Below, one piece after another: positions 9,297 to 17,953 of a stretch of 64,000 bases of DNA; within the stretch, counting starts at the first letter, position 1, and each line of letters starts with the position of its first letter. The stretch lies in NCBI RefSeq assembly GCF_004136315.1, contig NZ_CP029562.1, positions 3,433,501 to 3,497,500 of the forward strand. Direction: 5' to 3'. The DNA comes from Mesorhizobium sp. Pch-S (GTDB taxonomy: Bacteria; Pseudomonadota; Alphaproteobacteria; Rhizobiales; Rhizobiaceae). The position numbers were made by a program, and so were the translations under genes. The notes beneath the pieces are model-generated. The model ran no database searches. It worked only from the letters and a program-made list of their open reading frames with translations, and was not told the origin of the DNA.

Positions 9297-9878
9297 TTAC
9301 GACCGGCGCGGAGGAACCTCCGCCTTGCGCAATGCCCGGTAACCGAGGACTCGGGAACAGTGCTCAAGCGCTGTCTGAACATCACGCTCCACGGTCCGTA
9401 TGGAGATGCCAAGGTTCTCAGCGATTTGCGCATAGGGCAGGTCCCTAAACAGAGCCGCCTCAAAGACTTGGCGCGTGCGCGCCGGCAATCCCTCGAGTGC
9501 CCGCAGCAGTGCATCCATTTCGGAGCGCGCTTCAGCGATCTGTGCCGGACCAGGATTATCGGCAGCGACATCGAGGACCGCGTCGATGTCTGCTGCCGAA
9601 GCGCGCAATCGCTCGGCCCTAAGGCGATTCTTGCCGACGTTGATAGCCGCGCGAAAGAGATAGTCTTTGGGATTTTTCAAGACCGTCTCATTGGACATCC
9701 CATCAAGACGCGCGAATGTTTCATGCAGTGTCTCGCTGGCAAAATCGGAAGAGCCGAATCGACGCGTCAATCGCTTGACGAGGCCGTCGTAGTCGGCAGT
9801 GAGCACCGCTTGTAATATGCTGCGATTAGACGCGCCCAACACTCTACCCCCAACCCGCACCCTGCTCACGAGGAGCAT
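9297..9878 (-). CDS. ECF sigma factor (FecI/VreI-like), cassette A
   Basis: A 193-aa sigma-70 family protein with region 2 (about 20-95, including RRFGSSDFASETLHETFARL) and region 4 (about 125-185) with a helix-turn-helix, YAQIAENLGISIRTVERDV. It has the layout of iron-starvation-type ECF factors and is paired with the fecR downstream. Relatives in cassettes B and C share the F/L-GS-D-A-S/T-E/D-L/A-L-HET core. The start could be internal, since the first ~15 residues are not conserved. It probably directs transcription of tps or cassette promoters after release by FecR. Confidence 0.88.
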   Translation of the reverse strand: MLLVSRVRVGGRVLGASNRSILQAVLTADYDGLVKRLTRRFGSSDFASETLHETFARLDGMSNETVLKNPKDYLFRAAINVGKNRLRAERLRASAADIDAVLDVAADNPGPAQIAEARSEMDALLRALEGLPARTRQVFEAALFRDLPYAQIAENLGISIRTVERDVQTALEHCSRVLGYRALRKAEVPPRRS

Positions 9879-9960
9879 CGTTTCAACTCAAACCAGTTGA
9901 AATCGTTTTTTGGCTCCGTAACCGGCCGGCATGACAACGGCGTGACTGCGGTGCGCTTCT

Positions 9961-10052
9961 CTAGAGCGTTTCCGTTTTTCACGGAAGCGCGGAAATGTTC
10001 TAACTTTTTGTTTTCGTTGTATTTTTGTAGCGTCGAGCGATTCCGCTTGGCT
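9961..10052 (+). repeat. ~90-bp dispersed repeat, copy 1
   Basis: Runs from CTAGAGCGTTTCCG to GATTCCGCTTGGCT. Its reverse complement recurs at 25211-25300 with roughly three quarters of bases matching, and a more degenerate relative is at 47193-47250. An internal TTCCGT-TTTTC-ACGGAA hairpin is present. It lies between tonB A and sigma A. Confidence 0.75.
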
Positions 10053-10107
10053 GCAAAATGCTGCAAGATCTCATCACCTGCTGGACACATTTTGTCGCCG
10101 AGACGGC

Positions 10108-10824
10108 TCATGCCGGATCAAACGAAATCGGAATCTCCACCGTGATACGAGCAGGCATGTCCGCAGGAATATGAGGCAGCGGCTGTGCTCGACGGATCGT
10201 TTCGGCAGCAGCTTCGTCGAGCGCGAGATGCCCCGAACTGCGCGCCACCCAAACATCTATGACGGAGCCATCGCGACGCATTGAGAACATCACCTGGGCA
10301 ACGCCATGGTGGCTGGAGAGGGTTGAAGGGGAGCGATATCGCGCGATATGCGCGTACAGCTTGCGCTGGAATTCCCAGGCTTTTCCGCTTGCAACAGGCC
10401 TCGGCTTCGCGATTGCGGTAACGCTGCCGCGAGTGGGCGCGGTCGTTGGTACACTATCCGCCGATGCAGCTTCGCTTTCTGTCCTCTCCTCGGGAATGGG
10501 CCGGTGGGGGCTGTCGAGCAGGTTGTCGTTCACGCCCTTGTTCGTCGTCGGCTGGCTGGGCGCGATCAGGCGCGGAGCTTCCACGGTGGCATCGCGAACG
10601 AGTTGAACCTCGACAGCATTGACCATCGATTGCGCTCGTGGACCGATGGGTTGATGACGCAACCAGAAGACTCCCGCACCTAGAAAAAACGGCACGACGA
10701 TCACGACACCCCACAACCAGCGGGTATCGAAGGCTGGTGGCGCGAGGTGTCGTCCGTGCGCCGAGGGCGCCCTCCCGATGGCTGGTGTGGTGAATGGGTC
10801 TTCGTCCAAGATCTCTGCTTTCAC
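10108..10824 (-). CDS. TonB family protein, cassette A
   Basis: A 238-aa protein. A short cytoplasmic N-terminus is followed by one membrane anchor (about 36-55), a periplasmic spacer moderately rich in Pro, Thr and Ser, and a C-terminal TonB-like domain (about 150-238). That domain contains LYAHIARYRSPS, VAQVMFSMRRDGSV and LPHIPADMPARITVEIPI. TonB links ExbB-ExbD proton-motive energy to outer-membrane proteins. It overlaps the STN-TonB_C gene by 4 bp (ATGA), so they are co-translated. This is the first of two full TonB proteins in the locus; no TonB-dependent receptor is nearby. Confidence 0.85.
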   Translation of the reverse strand: MKAEILDEDPFTTPAIGRAPSAHGRHLAPPAFDTRWLWGVVIVVPFFLGAGVFWLRHQPIGPRAQSMVNAVEVQLVRDATVEAPRLIAPSQPTTNKGVNDNLLDSPHRPIPEERTESEAASADSVPTTAPTRGSVTAIAKPRPVASGKAWEFQRKLYAHIARYRSPSTLSSHHGVAQVMFSMRRDGSVIDVWVARSSGHLALDEAAAETIRRAQPLPHIPADMPARITVEIPISFDPA

Positions 10825-11582
10825 GTTGACCTGACGACGATCATGACACGCACCGGCTGAGGCGTATCGGCGGGTGCGGTGCTTCGAATGGTAAGCCCCT
10901 CAAGCGCACGCATGATTGCATCGTCGCGAGCGCCGTCCCCCGTGGAGCGAAAGACATCAGCTCGTGTGACGTTGCGGGACGGATCCACCCACAGATCAAC
11001 GCCTACGCGATAGCTGCCCTTTCGGGTTTCCGTTTTTTGCTTCAGCGCGATCTGAACTTCCTGTTGGATCGCGGCGATATAGTCGGACAGCGCCTTGCTG
11101 GCCGGCGCCGGCTGTCGTTTGGCCGATGCCACATGGAGTACGTCCAGTGCCATATCTGCTGCGCCACGAAGACTTTCAGGAGGCGCGTCGGGATCGAAGG
11201 AGGCTGGGTCTGCCAACGTGACTGCGTCGGAGCGCGCGTAGCGCACGATGATGTTCGTGTTGCCGAGAAGCTCTCTGAGCGCCGCCTCGCGGGTGAGGTC
11301 GCCGCGAACGGGGGCGGAATACTGGCCGGTCTCGACCCCACTCTCATACAGAACAGCAACACCGCTGGCCGCGCTGTAGGCCTGGAGGGCTGTGACCAGC
11401 GATTGCTTGGGAATATCAAACGTGACCGTCGGAGAAAGAGGATGGTCCTGGGCGTCGGCCGTGACCACAAGGGCAAACCCCGTGATGAGACCGAGCAATA
11501 TGCGCTTTGCTCCCCATACACGATAGCCAGTGTGCCGACCGGAGCGGCAACGCTTAGCTCTTCGTTGTCGGTGCTGCGTCAT
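10821..11582 (-). CDS. STN-TonB_C fusion signalling protein (VreA-like), cassette A
   Basis: A 253-aa exported protein. A basic N-terminus and hydrophobic segment (about 27-44, ending ADAQ) form a signal peptide or anchor. An STN domain (about 50-122) begins VTFDIPKQSLVTALQAYSAASGVAVLY, of which the FDIPxQxLxxAL core is typical. The C-terminal region (about 165-253) resembles the TonB C-terminal domain (YRVGVDLWVDPS, TPQPVRVMIVV). STN domains normally sit at the N-terminus of TonB-dependent transducers and talk to FecR; here the barrel is absent. P. aeruginosa VreA of the PUMA3 system has the same reduced architecture. It heads the minus-strand cassette and is divergent from tpsB. Confidence 0.85.
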   Translation of the reverse strand: MTQHRQRRAKRCRSGRHTGYRVWGAKRILLGLITGFALVVTADAQDHPLSPTVTFDIPKQSLVTALQAYSAASGVAVLYESGVETGQYSAPVRGDLTREAALRELLGNTNIIVRYARSDAVTLADPASFDPDAPPESLRGAADMALDVLHVASAKRQPAPASKALSDYIAAIQQEVQIALKQKTETRKGSYRVGVDLWVDPSRNVTRADVFRSTGDGARDDAIMRALEGLTIRSTAPADTPQPVRVMIVVRST

Positions 11583-11694
11583 TTTGTGAAGAAGACCTCG
11601 CTGTCCGAGATGCCGCAGGCGCGGACCATGCAGGCTGGTTTGCGCCGACCAAGTTCCGCGCGAAATCCAGGACAGATTGTCTTTCGCTCGCGAA

Positions 11695-11712
11695 TGTCAC
11701 ACTTATGTGACA
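11695..11712. promoter_or_regulatory. TGTCACA-CTTA-TGTGACA palindrome, candidate operator
   Basis: A perfect 7-bp inverted repeat with a 4-bp spacer, 113-130 bp upstream of the STN-TonB_C gene of cassette A. A third copy of the half-site is at 11729-11735, and TGTGACA recurs at 47293-47299 upstream of tpsA2. It probably binds a dimeric regulator; which one is unknown. One half resembles a PHO-box half-site, but the second PHO half is missing. Confidence 0.45.
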
Positions 11713-12197
11713 AGCCGGACCGCGGGTTTGTCACAGAAACGATGCATGAGGGCTGCGGACTGCTGCAGCGATGCGATCGAGCGGAAATCCTGTCGTGTTC
11801 ATCCCTGCTTTCGAAACAGCATATGCGAACTTTCAACCTTGGTCGTTTCGGCCTGTGTGGGAGCGGTGCTGGCCCTGTGGCATGACCTGCCGTTTGGCTG
11901 CATCTCAGGAACGCAACTTGTCGGGACCATGGGCTTCGGCGCCGGGTTCAGCTCTCCTCAAAAGCCGGCTCAATAATAATCACTGGACTGCCTTGATGGG
12001 CGGCGGATTTTCAAGCGCAAGGGCGCTCATCATTTTGTTCTCCGATCGCATTTTCGAGAATCGCTTCAATTTTCACTGTCGGCAGCGGCTAGGTTCCTGA
12101 AGCTCTTCGTGAACCGCCACGCCTGCCGCGAGCTTGGCTGGATTGGTGACCTCGCATGTCGAACGGCGCCGTGTTCACGACGCCATTTGGCCGCCTT

Positions 12198-12210
12198 CGA
12201 AATTTTTTCG
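12198..12210 (+). promoter_or_regulatory. GAAATTTTTT motif upstream of tpsB, candidate ECF -35 region
   Basis: CGAAATTTTTTCG lies about 110 bp upstream of the tpsB start. Similar blocks (TGAAGTTTTTTTT, TGAAATTTTTG) occur upstream of tpsA1 and tpsA2, so it may be a shared element read by the locus ECF sigma factors. The -10 partner is not clear, and the A/T-rich core makes a chance match possible. Confidence 0.3.
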
Positions 12211-12319
12211 ATTTTTTTTGGCGGGTCGGTGCGCACCCGCGTGTCTTCTGAACATAGCGACCTGTTGGCGGATGTTAGCCGGCACCGGGTGTTTGTTGTC
12301 GGGGCGAAGAGAGGCATCT

Positions 12320-14044
12320 GTGGCTAGGGTGGATTATGAGGCGCGTGAGCGGGAACTCCCGTCACGGCATGGATCGCGGCTTGCCGCTGCAATGGTTGTC
12401 GGGGTGATCGCTGTCGCAGTCTCACCCGTAGCCAGCGCGCAAGAAGCGAAGTCTGATGGGGCTGCACCCGCCGAGCAGAAGGTTTCCGATGCGCCTGCGG
12501 CCGGCCCTGCCGTGCCAGGCAATTTCGACATCGACGAATTTCGTGTCGATGGCGCCGACACGCTCCCGCAGATCACCATCGAAGAAGCAGTCTACCCGTT
12601 CCTCGGCCCAGGCCGCACCGCTGAAGATGTCGAGAAGGCGCGCGCTTCACTGGAAAAAAGTTATCACGATCGTGGTTACCAAACCGTAAATGTCTCCATC
12701 CCGCAGCAGAACGTCGCCAACCGCGTCGTCGTGCTCAAGGTCACCGAAGGCAAGGTGGGGCGACTGCGCGTTGCCAATTCCCGCTACTTCGATACCGACA
12801 AGATCAAGAAGAAGGTGCCCTCGCTGAAAGAGGGTGTGGTGCCGAACTTCGACGAGGTGACGAAGGATCTCGTCGCCCTCAACCAATGGCCAGGTCGCAG
12901 GGTGACGCCGGCGTTGCGCGCCGGCGTCACGCCGGGCACGGTCGACGTCGATCTGACCGTCGAGGACAAGCTGCCGTTTCATGGCAGCGTCGAACTCAGC
13001 AACCGGCAGTCGGCGAACACGACTGCAACGCGCCTCAACACAACACTGAAATACGACAATCTCTGGCAACTCGGGCATTCGATAAGCCTGAGCTATCAGG
13101 TCGCCCCCCAGCGTCCGGATGACGCGCAGGTGATTTCGGGGTCATATCTCGCTCGGCTGACCGACTGGACCAGTCTTCTCGTCTATGGCGTCAAATCGCA
13201 GAGCGATCTCGCCACCGTGGGCGGGATGAACATAGTCGGTCCCGGTCAGGTGTTCGGCGCTCGCGCCGTCATGACCCTGCCGGCCCAGGACAACTACTTC
13301 CATTCGCTGTCCTTCGGCATGGACTACAAGCATTTCGGACAGACCGTCCAGCTCGGCAAGGATTCGTTCGACTCGCCGATCACCTACTACCCGCTCACTG
13401 CCAGCTACGGCGGAACCTGGCAGCAGGAGAAGGCGCTAACCCAGTTCAACCTGGGTCTTACATTCAATCTTCGTGGGCCAGGGAGCGGCTTTGAGGAATT
13501 CGACGCCAAGCGCGGTTACGCGAATTCCAGCTTTATCCATCTCAATGCCGATATTGCTCAGACGCGCGAACTCAAGCACGGCTTCGAGCTCTTCGGCAGC
13601 GCCAAGGCGCAGATAGCTGACGGCCCTCTCGTTTCGAGCGAGCAGTTCAGCCTCGGCGGCCTCGATACCGTTCGCGGCTACTACGAATCCGAAGCGATCG
13701 GCGACAATGGGCTGGTCGGCACGCTCGAACTGCGCAGCCCCAACATTGGCGATTGGCTTCAGACCAAGATCAATGCGGCTCACAAGGGAACGCCGCCGGA
13801 CGTGGCGATCTTCAAGGATTGGCGCTTCTTCGGCTTCATAGACGGTGGCGTCGCCACCATCCACAAGCCGCTTCCCGACCAGGAATCGACCTTCGGCCTG
13901 TGGAGCTACGGCATAGGCACGCGCTTCAAGCTGTTCAACGAACACATGAGCGGAATGGTCGCCGTCGCCGTGCCCTTGGCCGACCAGAGCTACACCAAGA
14001 AAAACGACCCGCGCGTGCACTTCAGTCTCAGCGGGGAATTCTGA
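12320..14044 (+). CDS. TpsB two-partner-secretion outer-membrane transporter (ShlB/FhaC family)
   Basis: A 574-aa protein from the GTG at 12320, which has a GAGAGG ribosome-binding site 5 nt upstream. An open extension to 12134 is rejected because the signal peptide (about 15-40, ending ASAQ) fits this start. After a Pro/Ala linker come two POTRA-type domains (about 70-215): FDIDEFRVDGADTLP, then VRLRVANSRYF-like sequence. The C-terminal 16-strand barrel carries the L6-loop motif VRGY (451-454). TpsB proteins thread TpsA exoproteins across the outer membrane. It is the only TpsB in the window and must serve both giant TpsA proteins if they are exported here. It leads an operon with exbB, exbD and tonB. 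Confidence 0.93.
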   Translation: MARVDYEARERELPSRHGSRLAAAMVVGVIAVAVSPVASAQEAKSDGAAPAEQKVSDAPAAGPAVPGNFDIDEFRVDGADTLPQITIEEAVYPFLGPGRTAEDVEKARASLEKSYHDRGYQTVNVSIPQQNVANRVVVLKVTEGKVGRLRVANSRYFDTDKIKKKVPSLKEGVVPNFDEVTKDLVALNQWPGRRVTPALRAGVTPGTVDVDLTVEDKLPFHGSVELSNRQSANTTATRLNTTLKYDNLWQLGHSISLSYQVAPQRPDDAQVISGSYLARLTDWTSLLVYGVKSQSDLATVGGMNIVGPGQVFGARAVMTLPAQDNYFHSLSFGMDYKHFGQTVQLGKDSFDSPITYYPLTASYGGTWQQEKALTQFNLGLTFNLRGPGSGFEEFDAKRGYANSSFIHLNADIAQTRELKHGFELFGSAKAQIADGPLVSSEQFSLGGLDTVRGYYESEAIGDNGLVGTLELRSPNIGDWLQTKINAAHKGTPPDVAIFKDWRFFGFIDGGVATIHKPLPDQESTFGLWSYGIGTRFKLFNEHMSGMVAVAVPLADQSYTKKNDPRVHFSLSGEF

Positions 14045-14046
14045 TC

Positions 14047-16071
14047 ATGAAAGGCAAGACAGCGATGGCTCCCTCCGCGCGACCCAGTACCAGGGATATT
14101 GTCCGGGCGTCCGTCTCGCGGGTGAGCCGGTTCGCGTTGATGCTCGCGGTGGCAACCGTGGCATTCACCAGCTCGGCCAATGCCTGGTGGAACGACGAAT
14201 GGTCGATGCGCCGGCAGATCGGCATCGACACCAGTTCGGCAGGTGCCAACATCACCGATTCAATCGGCACCACGCCAATCCTGGTAAGACTTCACGTCGG
14301 AAATTTCCGGTTCGCCTCGGCCAAGGCCGACGGCAGTGATCTGCGCTTTGTCGCCGAGGACGACAAGACGCCGCTCAAGCACCACATCGAGAAGTTCGAT
14401 TCGCTCCTCGGCGAAGCGCTGATCTGGGTCAACGTTCCGAATGTGCAGCCGGGCGCGAAGGCCAGTATCTGGCTCTACTATGGCAGCGAGAAAGCGATCG
14501 CGGTCGACGATTCCAAGGCGACCTACGATCCGGAAACATCGCTGGTCTATCATTTCGCAGAGCGCGGTGTGCCGGCCCAGGATTCATCGAGCTGGGCAAA
14601 TGGGGCGCAGAGCGTCGGCCAGCCCTCTGATGGCGCGCTGATCGGAACAGGGTTGCGTCTGGATGGGCAGACGCCACTCACTCTTCCGGCGACTCCATCG
14701 CTTGCCGTTGCGGACAACAGCGCAATGACCGTTGCGATGTGGGTCAAGCCAGGCGCTCTTCAGCGCGATGCGGCGATCTACAGCCGCCGCGACGGTCGCA
14801 ATGGGCTTGTCCTCGGCATCGATGACGGATCGCCGTTCATCGAGCTCACCGTCAACGGCATCACCCAACGCACCGCCGCCTCGGCACCGGTTGCGCCTGG
14901 CGGCTGGCATCATGTCGCGATGGTGGCAACGCCCGGTCTCATGACGCTTTATCTCGACGGCAGGCCTTACGCGACGCTCAACGCTTCCTTGCCGGTACTG
15001 AACAGCACTGCACTGTTGGGTGGCGACACTGTCACCGCTGCGCCACCGCAGCCGGTGCCACCTCTCGAGCCCGCAACTCAGCCAGATGGAGCGAGCGGCG
15101 CCGCAGCCGCAGGTTCCGGTGAAACCGTGGCGGCGCCTGCCGTTGCTCCTGCGCCAGTCACTCCCGCGAAGGCAGGATTTGCCGGCGATCTCGATGAATT
15201 TTCGATCGCGAAGACTGCCCGGTCGGCCGGATTTGTCATGCTGGCCGCAACCAGCCAGGGCTCCGATCCATCCAAGCTCATCATCTTCGGCGTCGACGAG
15301 GAAACGGCGAGCTGGCTTTCGGGCTATTTCGGTGTGCTGATCAAGGCGGTCACCTTCGATGGTTGGGTCGTTATCGGTATCCTGGCGATCATGGCCATCG
15401 CCAGTTGGATCGTGATGGTCGAAAAGCACGGTTACCTGAAGCGCCAGAAGCGAGCCAACGCGAAGTTCCTCCCGGCCTTCCGCGATCTTCAGAACGATCT
15501 GACCGTCTTCCTCCAGCGCGACGTCGGCACTTCCGGCAAGGGAGAGAAAAGCCAGCGTTTCATCGGCAAGCATTCTTCACTCTATCGCATCTACCAGGTT
15601 GGCGCCGACGAAATCCGCCGCCGCTTCCCGGATGATGCGACGGGCGGGAGCCATGTCCTGAGCGCAGAATCCATTGCAGCGATCCGGGCTGCGCTGGATG
15701 CGGTTCTTGTCCGCGAACTCCAGGCCCTCAATCGGCTGATGGTGATCCTGACCATCTCGATTTCGGGCGGGCCTTTCCTCGGACTTCTCGGAACCGTCAT
15801 CGGCGTCATGATCACCTTTGCGGCCATCGCAATGTCAGGCGACGTCAATATCAACGCGATCGCGCCCGGCGTCGCGGGTGCCCTGATGGCGACCGTTGCC
15901 GGCCTCGTCGTCGCGATCCCGGCACTGTTTGGCTACAACTGGCTGACGCTGCGCAGCAAAGATCTCACCAGCGACATGCAGGTCTTCGTCGACGAATTCA
16001 CCACGAAGATGGCTGAGGTCTACAGCAGCAATCGCCCCGATCCCGTCGTCCATCGACTGGCCGCGGAGTAA
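14047..16071 (+). CDS. exbB: ExbB/TolQ-type proton channel fused to a DUF2341/LamG-like periplasmic module
   Basis: A 674-aa protein, about three times the length of plain ExbB. A signal peptide (cleavage near SANA-WW, residue 46) leads into a DUF2341-type domain (about 47-150). A concanavalin/LamG-like fold follows (about 165-425, with MTVAMWVKPG, GWHHVAMVATPG and DLDEFSIAKTARS), split by a Pro/Ala-rich insert (about 335-380). The MotA/TolQ/ExbB channel occupies about 430-660, with membrane segments at WVVIGILAIMAIASWIVM, GPFLGLLGTVIGVMITF and VAGALMATVAGLVVAIPALF. ExbB uses proton flow to energise TonB. The LamG-like part may bind glycan or the exoprotein. The ATG is 2 bp after the tpsB stop. 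Confidence 0.9.
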   Translation: MKGKTAMAPSARPSTRDIVRASVSRVSRFALMLAVATVAFTSSANAWWNDEWSMRRQIGIDTSSAGANITDSIGTTPILVRLHVGNFRFASAKADGSDLRFVAEDDKTPLKHHIEKFDSLLGEALIWVNVPNVQPGAKASIWLYYGSEKAIAVDDSKATYDPETSLVYHFAERGVPAQDSSSWANGAQSVGQPSDGALIGTGLRLDGQTPLTLPATPSLAVADNSAMTVAMWVKPGALQRDAAIYSRRDGRNGLVLGIDDGSPFIELTVNGITQRTAASAPVAPGGWHHVAMVATPGLMTLYLDGRPYATLNASLPVLNSTALLGGDTVTAAPPQPVPPLEPATQPDGASGAAAAGSGETVAAPAVAPAPVTPAKAGFAGDLDEFSIAKTARSAGFVMLAATSQGSDPSKLIIFGVDEETASWLSGYFGVLIKAVTFDGWVVIGILAIMAIASWIVMVEKHGYLKRQKRANAKFLPAFRDLQNDLTVFLQRDVGTSGKGEKSQRFIGKHSSLYRIYQVGADEIRRRFPDDATGGSHVLSAESIAAIRAALDAVLVRELQALNRLMVILTISISGGPFLGLLGTVIGVMITFAAIAMSGDVNINAIAPGVAGALMATVAGLVVAIPALFGYNWLTLRSKDLTSDMQVFVDEFTTKMAEVYSSNRPDPVVHRLAAE

Positions 16072-16076
16072 CGGGC

Positions 16077-16481
16077 ATGCAGCTTCAATCCGACAACAAG
16101 GCCTACGACGACATCAACGTCACGCCGATGCTCGATCTGGCGTATGTGCTCCTCATCATCTTCATCGTCATGACGACCGCGACGGTACAGGGCATGAAGG
16201 TCAACCTGCCGAAGGCATCCGCATCGCCAAGCCTGGCGCAGCAGACCACCAAGGCGATCACCGTCGGCAACGACGGCAAGATCTTCCTCGACACGATCCC
16301 GGTGACGATCAGCGAGCTCGAGCAGCGCCTGATCCAGCAGAAGGCACTGACGCCGGAATTTCCCATCGTCCTGCGGGGCGATGCCCAGACGCAATATCAG
16401 AACGTCATGGACGTCCTCGATCTGCTTGGGCGTCTGAACATCACCCAGGTCGGCCTTGCGACCAAAGCTCAGGCGAAATGA
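16077..16481 (+). CDS. exbD: ExbD/TolR biopolymer transport protein
   Basis: A 134-aa protein with a short cytoplasmic N-terminus and one membrane helix (about 20-38), including the proton-accepting aspartate Asp20 in NVTPMLDLAYVLLIIF. A periplasmic domain follows (about 55-130). Length and topology are standard for ExbD. It starts 5 bp after exbB and forms the stator of the energy module with ExbB and TonB. Confidence 0.93.
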   Translation: MQLQSDNKAYDDINVTPMLDLAYVLLIIFIVMTTATVQGMKVNLPKASASPSLAQQTTKAITVGNDGKIFLDTIPVTISELEQRLIQQKALTPEFPIVLRGDAQTQYQNVMDVLDLLGRLNITQVGLATKAQAK

Positions 16482-16494
16482 GTGAGCGGCCGCG

Positions 16495-17094
16495 ATGACA
16501 CCGACAAATCAGCAGTCGATGGTGGGACGGAGCATGGCGATCCGTTCGAAGGAAGGATGGGCGCCGATGGCCCTAGCTCCGACATCCGAACAAGACGCTA
16601 CGCGCGGAAGCTTCTCCTTGAGACTTCGCGGATGGCTGCGGCAGCTCGGATCGATCGCGCTCTCTTTGGTCGTGTCGAAGCCCTTTGATGTTGGCCCACG
16701 ACGTGAGGCCGCGTTGTTGGCCGGACATGGCGAAGCCGCCTGCGCGGCGGCTCGGCCCAACGCCGGCACCGAGACAATCGTGCCGTTCCCCAGCCAGTTT
16801 CATGCGCCGTTGGCCGACCTTGCCCGGGACCTCAAGTGTCGCTTCGCCACTCTAGGTCTTTCTGATCCCGCCCCTTTTCTGTTGCGGATCGAGAAAGGGG
16901 GGCGTCCGCGGCTCTGGATCGATTCCATGACCTATATCGAGTTCCTCGGAACCGGATATCGGGCTGTCGCGGAAGACGTGTTCGACGTCAGGATCACGAT
17001 CGAGGCCGGCGACATAGCGTCGATTGCCGGTTTCGTACGTCACTACATTGTCGCGCGCCTTGACGACCTCCATGCAAGGGAAGTCGCATCATGA
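16495..17094 (+). CDS. hypothetical protein between exbD and tonB
   Basis: A protein of up to 199 aa with no domain I recognise. The N-terminal ~90 residues are Arg/Ala-rich and poorly constrained. The C-terminal part looks like a compact alpha/beta domain, for example RLWIDSMTYIEFLGTGYR and FDVRITIEAGDIASIAGFV. No signal peptide is evident, so it is probably cytoplasmic or peripheral. An internal ATG at 16534 follows a better ribosome-binding site, making the start uncertain. It overlaps tonB by 4 bp, so it belongs to the energy and secretion operon. Confidence 0.65.
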   Translation: MTPTNQQSMVGRSMAIRSKEGWAPMALAPTSEQDATRGSFSLRLRGWLRQLGSIALSLVVSKPFDVGPRREAALLAGHGEAACAAARPNAGTETIVPFPSQFHAPLADLARDLKCRFATLGLSDPAPFLLRIEKGGRPRLWIDSMTYIEFLGTGYRAVAEDVFDVRITIEAGDIASIAGFVRHYIVARLDDLHAREVAS

Positions 17095-17885
17095 CGGCTC
17101 CGATGCGCATATCCAGTCGCGAGGCACAGCCGATCGCAGAAGCGGACGCGCCTTTACCCGCGCCGGTTCAAGAAGAACGCGAGGCCTCACCCGGACGCTT
17201 TCTTCGTGAACATGCGACCGCCGCGATTGCCGGTCTTGGAGCTGTCGGCCTTTTGGCCGGCGTCATCTTCTTTCTCGCGTCCGGCGATGATTTGCCTCCG
17301 CCAAAGCGCGTGCAGGAATTCACAATCGTCAACGTAACACCGCCGCCGCCACCGCCGCCACCGCCACCTCCACCCGAGCAAGAGGTGCAGCCGGAGCCGG
17401 AGATGATCGAACAGACCCCGATCGTCGAGCCTGAAATCAAGGAAGAAGCCAAGGTCGAAGAGCCGAAAGATGCTCCGCCGGAGGAGGCCAGCGATGCGCC
17501 GCCTGCGGAAGGGCCGCTCGGACCCGGATCAGACCTCCCAGTTGGTCCAGGGCCTTCTTCCTACGCTCCAGGTCCCGGTGGCGGCGGTGGAGGTGGTGGG
17601 GGTAGCCGATGGGGTGCTTACTCCGTGATGGTCACACGGGAGATCGAAGCTGCAATCCGTGCCAATCCAAAGACCAGGAATGCCGTGATGCAGGTTCGCG
17701 TCCGGCTCTGGGCCGACGGCACCGGACGCATCACCCGGGTCCAGCTTGTGTCGTCGAGCGGAGACGCCGAAATCGACGCCCTTCTTCGCGGAAGTGCGTT
17801 GGCCGGCCTGCAGCTTTCCTCGGCACCGCCTTCCGACATGCCCATGCCGATCGTCACCCGCATCACTGCCCGGCGATCAGGTTGA
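17091..17885 (+). CDS. tonB: TonB family protein of the tps operon
   Basis: A 264-aa TonB. A cytoplasmic N-terminus is followed by one membrane helix (about 44-65). A run of about 12 prolines (from ~84), a Glu/Pro-rich spacer (about 96-145) and a nine-glycine hinge (about 162-171) come next. The TonB_C domain (about 175-264) includes VMVTREIEAAIRANPK, VRVRLWADGTG and MPMPIVTRITAR. The long Pro/Glu spacer can span the periplasm. With ExbB/ExbD it should transmit energy to an outer-membrane partner; TpsB, TpsA or the porin are the only local candidates. Confidence 0.9.
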   Translation: MTAPMRISSREAQPIAEADAPLPAPVQEEREASPGRFLREHATAAIAGLGAVGLLAGVIFFLASGDDLPPPKRVQEFTIVNVTPPPPPPPPPPPPEQEVQPEPEMIEQTPIVEPEIKEEAKVEEPKDAPPEEASDAPPAEGPLGPGSDLPVGPGPSSYAPGPGGGGGGGGGSRWGAYSVMVTREIEAAIRANPKTRNAVMQVRVRLWADGTGRITRVQLVSSSGDAEIDALLRGSALAGLQLSSAPPSDMPMPIVTRITARRSG

Positions 17886-17953
17886 AAACCGCCATGACCA
17901 ACAAGTCTGAAAAATCGAACAACGCTGATTGTAACGTGTGAGGCTGGGGACTG

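Larger units (their letters stand above)
11583..12319. other. divergent control region between cassette A and the tpsB operon
   Basis: About 740 bp without a supported gene, lying between two divergent operons. It holds the TGTCACA palindrome at 11695-11712, a further TGTCACA half-site at 11729-11735, and an A/T-rich GAAATTTTTT block at 12198-12210. Overlapping ORFs on the plus strand lack ribosome-binding sites. An upstream extension of the tpsB frame to 12134 is open but not signal-peptide-like. Confidence 0.5.

Noticed and set aside
11691..11735. Possible PHO box upstream of cassette A, since PhoB drives the vre genes in P. aeruginosa
   Set aside because: Only half-sites are present; the second CTGTCAC-type half at 11-bp spacing is missing. 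Similar partial matches before cassettes B and C were equally weak.
12134..12319. 62-codon N-terminal extension of tpsB
   Set aside because: The extension lacks a ribosome-binding site and would bury the signal peptide; the GTG at 12320 has a good site.
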